Shown: in pieces, positions 1 through 12,518 of the stretch
Numbering within the stretch: position 1 is the stretch's first letter
Layout of the letters: every line of letters starts with the position of its first letter
Source of the DNA: Powellomyces hirtus
Lineage: Eukaryota > Chytridiomycota > Chytridiomycetes > Spizellomycetales > Powellomycetaceae
Assembly: GCA_025526995.1 (NCBI GenBank)
Contig: JAHLKG010000011.1
Coordinates: forward strand, 744,001 to 808,000
DNA length: 64,000 bases
Direction: 5' to 3'
Program-made: the position numbers and the translations under genes
Notes under the pieces: generated by a model
Database searches by the model: none
Seen by the model: only the letters and a program-made list of their open reading frames with translations
What the model was told of the DNA's origin: nothing

Positions 1-912
1 AGCGCGGCTCGAATAAGTAAAATGTTGAGTAGCGCCGATGACGCAATTGTCAAGTCTGTAAGAACATACGATACTCAACCGCCAAGCATGACCCCTCATC
101 AGTAGACTAAAAGGTGATCTTCTTAGTATCTTGCTCTAGTTGGACAATCACCTCTCCTCGGCAAGGAGACCGAAACCACCGGCCCACCATCGAACGAGTT
201 TCAGCGGATAACGACAGGCATCGTTCAAGTTGGGAAGACGGGCGTGGAAAAGATGTCCATAATAGAGTGGTGTGAGTACCGTCTCATCTCTGGGCAGCCG
301 TCTAAGCATAAAAATCTCACTCCCTCTGCTAACATGATAGATGACCAAGATGAAACTGACGGCGAAGCCGGTGTCAAAAAAGCCGTGACGGATTGGAGAG
401 TTCTGTCCACGAAGAAACATGCTTCTCTGGTAGAACTCAGACCGTCAACGGGTCGTAAGCACCAATTGAGAGTGCACTGTGCCATGGTGTTGAAAGGTAG
501 GAGTTTAGACCCAAAGTGCACCATGTTCTATGGAAGCACGTTGTTGATGAGACGCGTTGATGTGATGTAGCCCCAATATTGGGCGACTACAAGTACGGTC
601 CTGGATGTCCAAAGAGTCTGCGGGTACGTCCATTGCCTCTTCATAACAAATCCTCTCCACATCCATGCAAACTCAATCGTGGTTCCATCAGGGCGTCACT
701 CCCGACCCCAAGCGCATGCCTTTGCATCTACACATGCGGGACCTCACACTTCGGGTAAGCCGATTTCGGCTGGTCAAATTGCACGATATCACTCATTCCT
801 AACTTTCACACAGGACTGGTACGGTGCAGGCGCAGATCTACACGTCACGGCGCCACTGCCAACGCATATGGTCAAGCTGATGCAGAAGCTAAACATGAAA
901 ATAGCTAAATAG
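1..912 (+). CDS. RluA-family pseudouridine synthase (RPUSD-like), 5' truncated by window edge
   Basis: This is the C-terminal part of a pseudouridine synthase of the RluA family, which isomerises uridine in rRNA or tRNA; mitochondrial RPUSD enzymes are the nearest type I recognise. Exons read 1-57, 127-496, 571-623, 692-754 and 814-912 (stop TAG), all joining in frame with GT-AG introns. Visible family motifs are KMLSSADDAIVK then YLALVG, the VELRPSTGRKHQLRVHCA block, and PILGDYKYG after a split codon. The catalytic Asp motif (HRLD) lies upstream, outside the window. The tail carries MPLHLHMRDLTL, typical of the family end. It is convergent with the RING gene. Family assignment is firm; the RNA substrate and compartment are not shown. 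Confidence 0.88.
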
Positions 913-1231
913 ACGAGCAATATCGATGGAAGACAAACAGATTATCGATATTTATCAACACTCATTGTAGTATTTAGCAAGTGCATGAAACACTCATGCA
1001 GTGTTGGCACATGATGGGCATAATGGTGACGCATGTGGGATACATGACGTGATAAAAAGTGATAATACTTCGGGCGCATGAGTTGGAGATTTCGAACGTC
1101 AAGCAAGAATTGACGCTCAAGATGTATCCGGTTCGATATGTAAAACAGGCCAGACGGAAGATGAGCATGGTGTTAATCGCACGCGAAGCGCTTCACATAA
1201 ATTTGCTTGTGGTGGAACAACATTCCTAATT
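913..1231. other. Intergenic space between convergent genes
   Basis: About 320 bp between the stop codons of the pseudouridine synthase and the RING gene. It is AT-richer than the flanks. I see no coding signal, only room for two 3' UTRs. Confidence 0.6.
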
Positions 1232-3391
1232 TCATTCGTTATCGGAGAAGACTGGCCGCCGTTTCGCTTGCCGAATTCGCTTTCGCAAGGTGGCCTCAAC
1301 GTCGCTGTCGTCGTCACTTTCACCGTCTTCGTCAATGTCGGTTCTATGCCGTTTGCGGCTTGCTGTAGGTGAACTGACATCATCGTCACTGGTTGCAATG
1401 CTGGATGTCCTGTGATGTGAAGACGCCCTCGGTGGTGTGGAGTCTACTTCATCCTCCTCCTCGTCAACAACATCGTCAGGCCAAGGAGAGGTTACAGACG
1501 GACGGCCCTCGTCATCGCTTGTTCCCGCGCTTCGGCTCCTGCCAGTATCGTCGTCACTGGTTGCAACACTGGATGTCCTGTGATGTGGAGACACCCACGG
1601 TTCTACTTCATCCTTCTCCTCGTCAACACTATCGTCAGGCCAAGGAGAGGTTACAGATGGACTGCGCTCGTCATCGCTTGTTCCCGCGCTTCGGTTCCTG
1701 AGAGTGATTGGTCGCCTAGGCAATGGCGAGTCATATCCGTCTTCAAACAAAGGAGCGGGATGTTCGTGGCTTTCTGATGAACTGCTATCGTCATCGCTCG
1801 TCATGTCGATTCGGTTCCTTCGAGTGGCTGGCCGTCTTGGTGGGGACGAGTCTTCATCTTCATGCCAAGTAGCGGACTGTCTTTCGGTTTCCGATGGATA
1901 GCTTTCGTCGTCGCTCGTCAAGGCGTTTCGGCTCCTGCGAGTAGATCGTCTCGGTGGTGGTGAATCCAGGTTTGTAGCTGTCTCCTCGTCCTCCTCGCTT
2001 CCGACCATCGGATCGGAATGCTCATCGCTTTCTAATGAACCGTTAGCACTGTATAAATCGCGATAGTTCCTGGTTTGTGTCAAGCCCCCCAAAAGAAAGT
2101 CGTGTTTCTGCCGGAAGTCGTTAAATTGATCATTCCGGCCGTGATAGGAGTTACGATTATCTTGGCTTTCGTCATCGTCTTCGGAGGAACTTTCTGCCTC
2201 ATCGGATATGAATGCGTGCATGCGCTCATGTTCATCGCTGTCACTTCCAGAGAGGAAAGGATGAGACACATGTCTACGATGCTGTGATCCCCCCTCGTCG
2301 CTGCTATCTTCATCGGTGGTCGGTATGGGTGGTGGGCATATTCGTCGGCCAATCTCGCGCTCGGACTCGCTGGACTCGCCAGCGAATGGGTTTTCAAGAT
2401 ATCTAACCGTAGATAGGTTTCCCAAATGTCTGCGGGTCCCATAGATCGCTTCATTATCATCCGAGTTTTCATTCACCACGAATGACCCCTCAGAATATCG
2501 GTCAGACTCATCAGGCATATCGTCTTCAGAGTAGTCTGAGAAGGCGGCATCCGGCTCTCCAAACACGACTGCACATTCTCCATTGCTACATATCCCATTG
2601 ACAACCTCCCATTGGCACCGAGAGCATCGGCTGTTGATAAGATTTGATCAGTAAGTGTGCCACAACATACTCACTAAGTCGATGTTTCACACACCTCACC
2701 CCGTCCTCCCTATCAACCATTAGTCTATCTTCATCATCAGGATAAAATTGAGAAAAGGCTGGCTCCCCGGAACTGAGCTGCGTCCGGATCCGTTTGATCA
2801 TCGCACGTGCCTGGGCAGGATCTTCAGGAGCTGTGAAAAAGACACTGAGAATATCGGCCTAAGATTTACCTCCAGAGATTCATCGTCCTCAGCGCTTTCC
2901 ACCATATGGTTCACCAACTTCCCAAGCACATGATCAGCGCGTGGCCGGGATAGGCAGTCATCCCGGCATACAGGACAACGTTTGGGAAGCTCCTTTGTCA
3001 CTAAGTTTTCGAACCATGTGTATATGCATTCGTAACAAAAGACGTGACTGCATTTCAGAGAGTACGGTACGATGTATAGTCTGCTGCATACGGCACAAGT
3101 CATATCCTCCTGAACTTTGAAGAGTTGCTTCGTGCGCTGCACTAGCATGCGCCGCAGCGAGTTGATGTACTCCAAAACTCCCATTGATGAGCCTTCTCCA
3201 TTGCCGTCCCACGCAATCGATTCTGGCTGTTGAGGGATTTTGAGGTGCTCGGGGAAGTCGGGCATGGCCTCGTCTTCCTGCGGTTCCCTTGACTTTCTTT
3301 TGGCTCTACGTTCTTCGCTATCAACAATGTTGGGGACGTTCACGGAGTTTGCCAATTCCGCGAAAGGGTTTTTTCTCTTCTTCCTGGCCAT
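1232..3391 (-). CDS. RING-finger protein with acidic serine-rich repeat tail (putative E3 ubiquitin ligase)
   Basis: Exons 3391-2870, 2810-2695 and 2630-1232 encode 678 residues. A short basic N-terminus and a helical stretch (about residues 73-95) precede a C3HC4 RING finger starting at Cys99 (CAVC, then CSHVFCYEC, then CPVC). A second cysteine cluster, CSRCQWEVV...CSNGEC, is formed exactly across the last intron and supports the splice choice. The remaining roughly 440 residues are one open exon of Asp/Glu/Ser-rich sequence with tandem repeats of the type AGTSDDE..PSVTSPWPDD and HHRTSS(V/I)ATSDDD. A RING plus a CxxC pair resembles CHFR-like fungal ligases, but no FHA domain is visible. E3 ligase activity is inferred from the RING; the substrate is unknown. 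Confidence 0.82.
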
Positions 3392-3731
3392 CTTTCGTAG
3401 AGCGATAACACAGCGGATGCGCTTGAGTGTGGAGGTTAATTTCGACGTTCACTTCGCAGATTGACACCACTGACGTTGCAAGAGACCCTGCTCGACGGAA
3501 GGCGAGAAGGTGATCGTGCTCTCGTAAGCGAGTTCAAGTCACGTGCTTAAATTCATAGTGCGGATTGTCTGGCTGACTGGCTGCAGTGCGTCCCGGGAAA
3601 ACCTGGCTGGATTGGCTGCACCGACGACGACGGCGGGGACGACCGGGAATTTTCATGTTCAACACTGATGGAACAGTCTGACCTGGCACTCATAGCACCG
3701 ACTTTACATTGTTCTGCGTTGCAACAACACA
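3392..3731. promoter_or_regulatory. Divergent intergenic region (RING gene / ATP4)
   Basis: About 340 bp separate the two start codons, so it must hold both promoters. I see no clear TATA box and no ORF I believe. Confidence 0.4.
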
Positions 3732-4890
3732 ATGGCATCTCGGCTCATCTCTACCAAGACCGCTCAGGGTAGGCTGAGTTAAACTTTCGTCGGTATGCAT
3801 GTTCCACAGGCTGCAGGTGCTGACAGTCATTTCATTAGCTTTGAGGCAGTCGCTGGCTCCCAGCGCTTCCCGCCAAATCGCCGCTGGGTATGTCCACAAA
3901 GAGCAAGCTCTTGCGCAGATACGCTAGACTCAACCTGCGTTATGATGTAATTTTTGTAGCTTTGCTGCCGCTCGTCTCCAGCAGCGTACCCAAATGTCGA
4001 CCGGTACGGGAAAAATATATAGGACTGTCGACTGTACAGGGGAACTTCGATTCTAACTCTATCTATTAGCCCCCCAGCGCGTCGAGCCTAAAGTTGCTGC
4101 CGAATCTTTGATTAAGCTGTTCCCCGGTGATGGCCTGGCTGCCAAGTCTGGCTCCGTGCTGGTCACCGCTTCCATCGCCGCTTTCCTCATCTCCAAGGAG
4201 ATCTACCTTGTTGACGCTGAAGTCTTCGAAATGGCTTGTATCTTCGGTGCTTACTACCTGTGGTTCAGCGGTGGCAAGGACGGTGCCGTCGAATACTTCA
4301 ACGACAAGAAGGCGGTACGTAGCGGTCGTAGTAGAGTGCGCCAACTCGGCCGAGCTGACGTTTTGTTTGTGCCATCAACAGACCATCAAGAGGGTTCTCG
4401 AGCAGGCACGTGGCGACCACAAGGCCGTTGTGCAGGAGCGAATTCAGCACATCGGCAAGATGTCCGACATTGTTGACGTCACCAACGGATTGTTCGAGAT
4501 GTCCAAGGTACCGTGTTGGACTGGGATTGAACGTTGAAGATTTTTCGGGATTCTGATACGCGGAACATCGACTAGGAAATCGCCAAGCTCGAGGCTGAGG
4601 CTTACGAGCTGAAGCAGAGGGTTTCCTTCACTCAGCAGACCAAGAGCATCCTTGACGCCTGGGTCCGCCACGAGACCGCCGTCCGTGAGTCTCAGCAGAA
4701 GGACCTCGCCGCCTCCGTCATCAACAAGGTGAAGGAGATCCTTGCCAACGAGAAGACCCAAAGGGACATTCTCAACCAGTCTCTCGCCGAAATCGAGAGT
4801 AAGTCTCGCGTGTTCGCATCTCAACTTCACATTAGCAAACTAACAAGGACTTTTTAGGGCTCGCTGCTTCCACCCCCAAGTCTGCTTAAG
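3732..4890 (+). CDS. ATP4: Mitochondrial ATP synthase subunit b (subunit 4, peripheral stalk)
   Basis: Seven exons (3732-3768, 3839-3887, 3960-4003, 4070-4314, 4382-4507, 4576-4798, 4859-4890) give 251 residues. The N-terminus (MASRLISTKTAQ, then Ala/Ser/Arg-rich) looks like a mitochondrial presequence. The mature part starts near SLIKLFPGDGLAAKSGSVLV, followed by two hydrophobic hairpin segments in the inner membrane and a long charged helix (KAVVQERIQHIGKM, EIAKLEAEAYELKQRV, SWVRHE-like AWVRHETAVRESQQK) that forms the stator. Length and order match fungal Atp4. Subunit b links Fo to F1 with OSCP, whose gene lies about 10 kb away. It is divergent from the RING gene (340 bp) and convergent with RAD51D. 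Confidence 0.95.
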
Positions 4891-5197
4891 CACTTCTATA
4901 TTATGTATAGATCGCCAACGATTTGATGAACATAGATACCATCATACCATACGCTACACGGGGCTATCTTAGGCTTGACTTGTAACAATGAAATCTGCGT
5001 GGATGTTTTGATAGCCTCATGATTCTCTATCTATTCTAAAAGCGCTCACTAGCTATGACGCTGTGCATTCTCGCTCTTAACGAACAGGTCCCTGTTCCAC
5101 TGTCCCGTGTTGGTTGTATCAGGAAAACTCATAACTTCGTGGCTTCCGAGGAACAAAATGCGCTCACTACCAATAGCCTAGAACGCGAAATCTCAGC

Positions 5198-6769
5198 TCA
5201 GAATGATCTAATGATCCGTTGCGTTCCAGGTTTCCGATAAGTTACCGTTCTGTGCGAGTTGTAGACTACAACCCTTCGTTTTGTGAGAGCTGTGATGAGG
5301 CCTTGTCGGTTCTGATATGACAACACCTCATTGTCCCCCGCATTCTCACTGTCGTTGATAACACTGAAGAATAGGCGTATGTTTGGCACAAAGCTCCACG
5401 TTGTACCCAGCGCTGGTTTCGTTCTCAATTGTCCACCGATATCAGACACCGGTCCTGACACTGCGTTTCGACTTCCCTTTCCGCCTCGGAAGTCCGACTG
5501 AACTCCGTAGTTCAAGGTCTGAGAGAGTAATTGTCAGCCGAGAGTCATTCCAAGAATCCGGTGGCGGTATTACCATTGCTGCAAATCGATATCGCATGGC
5601 CATGGTCTTGAGCATGTGGCCGACGGTCATCATCACGACATAACCTGTGTCGGCGAAAAGTGTCAAAACTGTATGACGTGCCAACCACTCTAATCACAAT
5701 CCGCACGTACCACGCGTTTGGCCAAATCCAACCATGGGTGAAAAAAGCGCTCCAACCGAGTCAATGATCACCAAATTCAGTTGAGATACAAACGGATCTG
5801 ACTGGAGCCAAGGCTGAGCATTACTTGCACGGCTCAACCTTGATGATTGCCTGTACCTTTTCCGCAAGTTTTGTGTCAAGCTCTTCTAGTATGTCCAAAA
5901 GTTTGCACGCATCGGGACACTGGATGCATTTGATGCGCGACAAGACATATTCTGCATTCTTAAGGTCAACAATCGAGATCAGTCTTCCGCCGGCACATCA
6001 TACGACAACATTGCTGACAGTCCACACCATGCCCTTGGTTCTTAGAAAGTCAAAACGATCGCTGAATGTGAAGAGCTGGCTCATGCGGGATGCGGAGAAC
6101 GAATTACTGGCATCGATGTACAGAATGGTCGCATTCGGGTCCGCCGCTGCAGTGGTGAGAGCCGTAAAGAATGCTAACTGGTATCCACCATGAGCAAGTC
6201 ATGCGAGACCGCGGTATTTCATATCTCCCTTTACCTGTGTCTTCCCCGTCGCCGGTGCACCAGCAAACTCCGTCATCTCTCCTATCAGACAGCCACCACC
6301 CAAGAGTTCGTCCATGCTGCAAATCAACACAAGCCCTTAGCCCGCGTCCAGGGGCCTCTCAGGCCTTGCAAAAACGAACCCTGGACACCCGGTTGAGAGG
6401 AATACGTGTCGCTCGTTCTCTTCTTCCAAGGCGACGTCGCCTGCTGTTAACGGACATGCCAAGGCTTCCGCGACTTTATGTTTGACCTGACCCACGAGCT
6501 TGCTCAGAAGAAAACAGTCACTCTTTGTTCCCGAACATGAAAAGTAGGTATGCTCGCAAGTTAGCTCACTTCCTCATGGATACTCTCCTTGCTCGACGAC
6601 GGGAGCGGATGCTTCAGCAAGTAATCCCGCGCTGCATGCCAGCGAATTAGCAATAAGTCCCCAGGGTGAGAGTGACAATGTACGTACGTCTGGTTATTCC
6701 TTTGCCCTCGAGGAGCTTGATGGTTTTTCGTAAGCTCTGGTCGCATTGCGTCGAGGCAATTTGGTTCAT
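5198..6769 (-). CDS. RAD51D: RAD51D-like recombinase paralog
   Basis: Nine exons (6769-6688, 6631-6570, 6498-6380, 6316-6235, 6177-6028, 5958-5857, 5801-5711, 5644-5574, 5518-5198) join in phase to 359 residues. LSTGCPGMDELLGGG leads into Walker A GAPATGKT (residues 107-114), then ILYIDASNSFSASRMSQLF, Walker B LVIIDSVGALFSPMVG (Asp213) and KPALGTTWSFVPNIRL, each matching vertebrate and plant RAD51D rather than RAD51 itself. RAD51D belongs to the BCDX2 complex that helps RAD51 load on single-stranded DNA in homologous recombination. Human RAD51D is 328 residues. The C-terminal 50 residues are poorly conserved and could hide one more intron. It is divergent from the SGNH gene by 169 bp. Confidence 0.9.
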
Positions 6770-6938
6770 TCAGACGGCTGTTTGGCAAAATGTCACCACG
6801 AGTCGGGGGGAAGCTGGGAAGCGCAGCCAAGCGTGGCTTGTGGTGACGCAGCAGAAATTGACAGGATTATCATGCCTTCGCTCCCGCCTCCGTTTTATGA
6901 TGACCTTCTTAGGATAATTCCCCTCCCCAAAATACACT

Positions 6939-8400
6939 ATGACCACACCAAAACGCAGAGTGCATCCCCCTTCCAAACCTAAGGATGGCTCTCCGAAAGC
7001 CTCTCTGTCCCCGTCTTCACCGGCTCGACGCTCTGGACGTCAAGTCCAACCAGAAAGTTTTTGGAGCTCACCATGGGCTTCGATATGGCTCTTGTTGAGC
7101 TCCCTGTCATTGTGGTGGAGCATTTATTGGCGATACGCCTGGTTACTGCTGAATTATGTGAGTCGACGGTGCTCTCGACAATGAGAGTTTTGCAAAGCAT
7201 AGCCTAACCTGTTGCTCAGAGGATAAATGCTAGAGTCGGAACACAAACCAAGCCATATTCTGCCTACAAAAACAAAATTGTAGTGATAGGTATCAGGTCT
7301 TTGTTCAGAACGTAGCTGGGATTCCATACTCCCTCTAAAGCTGATGCATTCAAGGGGACGATACTGCATTCGGTTACGGGGATGACTTACAGCTTGGCGG
7401 AGTTCCGGGTGTGTGACCTGTCAACAGTTTCGATGTGAAACCGCAGCCAGCTGACTCCAGTTTATGCGATTCAGGAATCGCTGGACAGCTGCGTCGAGCA
7501 CTGCAAAGTGAGAGGTACAAGCTACGACAATCCTGGATCATCTACAATCGTGGTGTGTGTGGGACCACATCCGCAGACTGGTAAGCGTACTCATGAGCAG
7601 TATTTTATTGGAATCGTGGTTCTGATGCGTTCACGTTTGCAAGGCTTCCGAGTAGCGCAAAGGTTGGTGTCCTGGAGTGCGGCGCACTTTTGATGTGCAT
7701 TCCCTGACAAGCATGTGTTCGGACAGCCTACCGGCAGCGGGAAGACAAACTTCGAAAAGGTCTTTGATGACCCGCTATATGCTGACGCCGATGTCGTCAT
7801 ACTCGTCGTAGGGTTCAACGATGGCAGGTCCGTTACATCGACCGTCGCTCTGAGGCCTTTTGGCCGACATGCTGATCCCGATCATACAGAGTATCTCCCG
7901 AAATCCTGCCCGAAGACACCGTAACAAACATCAGCGCCACCTGCCGTGTCCTGCGGAATATGGGCAAAGATGTATGGGTGTGCACAGTACCCACAAATGG
8001 GGATGAGGCGAAAGGCGACCATTTCCTGGAGATGAACATGAGACGGAACGAGATCTTGACTGGATGGCTGGAAAAGTGCGTAAAAGGAACCGTATGTCAT
8101 TGGAAGACTTTGGCGATGATACTGACCCGTTTCAACAGCAACAAGGATGGCATCAGCATAGGACCTCGATTAGATACACTCCATTCCGAGTTTAGGCATA
8201 AGTCTTTCTTCCATAGCGACAACGAGCACTTTTCGGCGAAAGTGAGTGGCTCGGTCCATTCTAAGCCTATCCGCATATATTGATGACACCACTTCTTTTC
8301 ATAGGGCTACCGTAAGATTGCGAAAGATCTTGCCGACATGCTCCCCAGCAGTCTGATCAAGAGGGAGTTTGCAAAATTCCAGAAAGATCTCAAATTCTAG
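6939..8400 (+). CDS. SGNH-hydrolase-like single-pass membrane protein
   Basis: Nine exons (6939-7157, 7220-7289, 7355-7408, 7475-7580, 7644-7662, 7712-7827, 7890-8091, 8146-8241, 8305-8400) give 325 residues. A Ser/Pro/Arg-rich cytosolic N-terminus precedes one membrane helix (about residues 47-72, Trp/Leu-rich), suggesting a type II protein. The rest follows the SGNH fold: KIVVIGDD at residues 92-99 (block I), YNRGVCGTTSADWLP (block II), VVILVVGFND (block III, Asn192) and SDNEHFSAKGY (block V, Asp287 and His290). The block I nucleophile Ser is replaced by Asp99. A 19-nt micro-exon (7644-7662) supplies the family's WLP. Substrate unknown; esterase or lipase activity is doubtful without the Ser. 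Confidence 0.8.
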
Positions 8401-8598
8401 ACATGGTACATAGACCATTTGTAGTGCTTATTAGCCGCCCACCACGCCATATCTGTACAACATTACATATATACCATACTCTACAAACATTTCTACAGCG
8501 CTTCATGTCTTTTCAGGGGTTTAGTCATGGGGTCCATGTCTCGCATACCCAATACGTAGTTGGTGGTTTGTGATAGAGACCATCTAGGTCCCGGACTT

Positions 8599-11500
8599 CT
8601 AAGCATCATCTTCATCTTGTCCCTTTTCGACCCCCACACCAAGATCAATGCGCAGCTCGCTCATTGACTCGATCATCTTCTGAAGGTCGTCCAACTCCTC
8701 TTCCGTCGGTTGTGGAAGGGCTGTCTCATCCAATTCCGCAATAGCTTTGCCGAATCTAGAAAATCAAGCACGTAAGTAACCTAGCCTTCGAAGAAACTAA
8801 CCAACAACCGGCTACATGGTGCTTACTTTTTGAGTGGTGGCAGGAGCACTGACCCCTTCGGCTGCGTCTTTTAGACATTGCGATTAGCATGTTTTCCGGG
8901 CGACAATGTCATTGAGGATTTTCGGACAGCTTACTTGAATCAGCGATGCAACAGACTGAACAATCTGCGAGAGCTTATCCACCCCAACAGATTCGGTAAT
9001 ACACAAGCGGCTCAGCAATTGGGCGCACAGTTTTTGCATAGCTAATGTGCCATCTTAGCATAGTGGCAACTGGCGCATGCTCAATGAGATAATCACATAC
9101 CCGGGTCCTCATCGTCCTCGACAGTCTGCAGCAGCTGCACGGCCAGCGTCGCGTGCAGGCCTTGATCGGCATCGCTTTCCCCGGTATCGAACCGCACGAC
9201 TTTCCGAGAATCAATCCAGTCTACGAGCTGTTGTCCAATCTGGAGCGGCTGGATCATATCATCCTTGCTGACTAAGTATTCCTGGGCTAGGATATGTAGG
9301 CATGGCACAATGACCTACAAGTAGGGAGCGGATTGTCTTGTGTGAGCATAAGGGTTTGCTGGAACTTTTTGATGAAAGCTAACATACGGCTTGCAGGAGA
9401 CATTGACCCTGATGCGAAGCATGAGCGAACACCGGAAGAAAGTAGCTCAGGCACTGTCGTAATCGGTTCATGTTTTTTGTGTGCGGATGATAGTACAGCA
9501 CGATGATTTGCTGCAATATCTGGGGTACTGGAGTCAGCGAGCAGTCTGCAGCGGGGACTCGCAAGAACAGCTTACCAGTTCGTCCATCAGGAAACTCAGC
9601 ATCATCAACTTTGCAGACCCTTCCACCGCTAGGGTCAGAAGATCCTCGTCGTCGCATTGCAGAGTTTCGCTGATCACTTCAATCAATAGCTAACATTCCG
9701 GCCAAACACGGTTGAGTTTGCGACACAATATAAATAGGCGCTGTTGGACAAACTTACCCCTGGGGTTATCAGCAGATCAGGACCAAACAGGATACTGAGA
9801 TCAAAGAAGACCTGATTTTGGCCAGACGTCAGTAATAATGCAAAAGAGAATTGTCCAGCAACAAGCTTTCCACCTTCAGAGCCAACGTGGAAAGTTCCGT
9901 TCTGCTGTCGTTGAACGCGCTTATGAACAATTGCAGGTGTGTTTGCGCCAAAGTCTGATGTCAAGGTATAAGCGATTGCGTTGGAAGACTGATGCGGGAC
10001 AATTTCGTTATTCACCTTGTCCAACAAACAGGCCAGTGACAGACAGTGGAAACCAGCGAACTGGGTCGCGGGATACTCGTTTGTCAGTGAAGGCAGGATA
10101 AAACTTTCGAGAATTCCTGTCATTGATGCGTTGTTGGGTAGATTCTGCGAGGAACGGTTGAGAAATCTGTGCACAATTCCTCGCGAATCAGGCCGCCAAA
10201 TGCTACCTCTTCCGTGCACTCCAGCACGCAAACGATGACTTCCATGCACTTGAGCATGAGAATTGATTTCTCGCTATCTTCTTCAGTGACTTCATCTCCG
10301 TCAGGCTAAGAAATATACTCTGGTCAGTATTTCATCTCGTCCCGGAAATGTGATTGTACGACGCACGTTCTGCTGAGACTCGAACATATCCACGTCATAA
10401 ATGGTGTAGAGGACTTCAATAACAATTCTACGGACACATTAGCGCGAAACAAAGCCTAACCAAATGCACTCGCGGTCATCTACCTGGTGAAGTCGCTCTC
10501 ATTCGATGACAGCTTCTTGATGATTCGAACTATTATCAGCATGTTCTCTTTGCGGAGGTCCAAAGAGCTGAGCATGTCCCCTGCAAAAGCATTTTCAGCA
10601 TCGGGCACAGTTGCGTCGCACGTACGCACAACGGAGAAACTTACTTAGACCAAGCAGCAGGTCGCGCCGCCCCATTTCATCCGTGAAATCTTGCATTTCA
10701 GCGATAAGGAGCAATTGGTTGAGAATGTAGCCGAAAGCGATGGCTTCGTCGGTGTCCTCGGTTTGAGCCAGCAGCAGGCCGTATTTCTGGAGTAGCTCCG
10801 AATGTTTCACGAGAGGTGGAAGGGCCTCGTCGAGTTCATCCTGCATCTGAGATAGCTTATGAATGCTAGGACGGAGAAATATTGGGTACTGCATGCAAAC
10901 CATACCTGACGATCGGAGAAAAACGATATAGCCGCGCGCAGGAAAAATGCCTCCTCCACGTCCAGGTTGTTCCACATTTCTTCTGCTCAGGTGACCGCGT
11001 GGTTAGAACGATGTTACCCACGGAGGATTGTCCAGCAAAACTCACCATCATAGGGAATACCAATGGATGGAGTGGCCTCATCGTTGACACGCGACAACAA
11101 GTAAGCCTTCGCGACTGGCTCAGCCGCGGTCCCGCTGATTACATCCATCTTGTGCAGCAGCTAGCAACACCAACGTCAGAAAAGTCAGAAAAGTGAATAC
11201 AACGCATGTCCAGGGTGTTGTAGCATTCTCACATTCAGCAGCTGATTGTCACATTCTGGGATCCACTGTTCGCATAGCATTGCTACGGCAGCCTTTTGCA
11301 CCTTGGTATCACTATGCACGACAAGTATGTTTAGACACACGAATCTCATCCCAATGGCGATCACATAAACTGCAACATCAACCAGTTCAGATTTTCATAC
11401 CGATCTGATAATCCACTGTTCAATAATACATCGCGCTCCTCGGTGGTGAGAAAAGCCATCTTTTCAACATCTTCCCCAATTTTCTTGTATGCCAGTTGGC

Positions 11501-12402
11501 GAACTTGTGGGTCAATGTCTCGCGCTCGCTGCAAAATGAACGGCAAGGTCGAGGTGTTGACTGCAATATTCCACAGCACGGCCTTCCTGACATCCCTATG
11601 CGCGGACGGATATCGGACCCCATCAGAACACAAATACCAGTCTTCCAAGCGAAACATAAAACTACTCACGCGCTAGTATCATATTGAAGCATATTTAGCA
11701 AGCACTCCCGCACTATCTCATCTTCTTCTTCGTCCCCAACGTCCTATGATATTCCCATGATCAGAGTCAGATCAACCACCAACATTTCTCGTCAATCCTC
11801 ACCTGCAAACGGGAGATCGCTGACGCTGCTTGTGTACGGACGGTAGCTTCCTTGTCCCGAGCCCTGAGAAACAGCTCATCTCTCACTCTGATGAAGGTGT
11901 CATCACTGCAGTGTTGTGTCAGACAGAGCTTTTCCGAACACTGTGCATGGTAGAGCTCCAAACTCACTCCAACTCTTCCATGTGATTGAGAAGTTTACAG
12001 ACAAGTTGGCATACGCGGAATCGTACTATCTTGTCTTTCGCCTTGAACCCTTTCAGCACAAGCTCGAGAAGGCTGCTCACCAGCCCGTCGAGAATTTCTT
12101 TGCTGGCTGAATTCGGCGTGTCAATATACCAGCGCCCCAGTTTTCCAAAAAAAAATAAGTGTTGAGCCACCTTCCGTGCTTCCTTCCACATCGAATCCAT
12201 CGAGGTATGCCTCCAAAAAATTCATTATTCTCTCCGCTTCGGGGTGTCCCTTTTTGACCGGCAGTATGCGGGTCACGCAGCGACAAAATTCATTCTCAAT
12301 TGCCCGACCTTTCTTCAAGTGGAGTTTGCGAAGGGCGACAACGTTTTTCCGGTGACTACTGGCGGTACGAGCAGCATCTTGGAATATGGCTGATAGTGTC
12401 AT
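8599..12402 (-). CDS. YCG1: Condensin complex subunit 3 (CAP-G / Ycg1 / Cnd3)
   Basis: HEAT-repeat subunit of condensin, which compacts mitotic chromosomes. The first five coding exons read 12402-12171, 12106-11968, 11905-11803, 11743-11670 and 11595-11401; further exons run to a TAG at 8599-8601. Family landmarks in order are FCRCVTRILPVKKGHPEAERIMNF, then LLELVLKGFKAKDKIVRFRVCQL with NHMEELEDD, FLRARDKEATVRTQAASAISRLQ, DVRKAVLWNIAVN with RARDIDPQVRQLAYKKI, the Cnd3-type C-terminal segment FILPSLTNEYPATQFAGFHCLSLACLLDK, and an acidic tail (QPTEEELDDLQKMIESM) ending DEDDA. The 3.8-kb span fits roughly a 1,000-residue protein. I did not resolve every exon between 11400 and 8770. Three ACGCGT boxes lie 117-152 bp upstream. 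Confidence 0.9.
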
Positions 12403-12518
12403 TGGTTGCGAATATCCCTAACACATTGGCAGTCAGTGACACTGTACAGTCGTTTTTGGCCGAATTGACATCCAGAACGCGCTGAGTCATGTCCGGAAGC
12501 TGAATGTCCGATGTTCCC

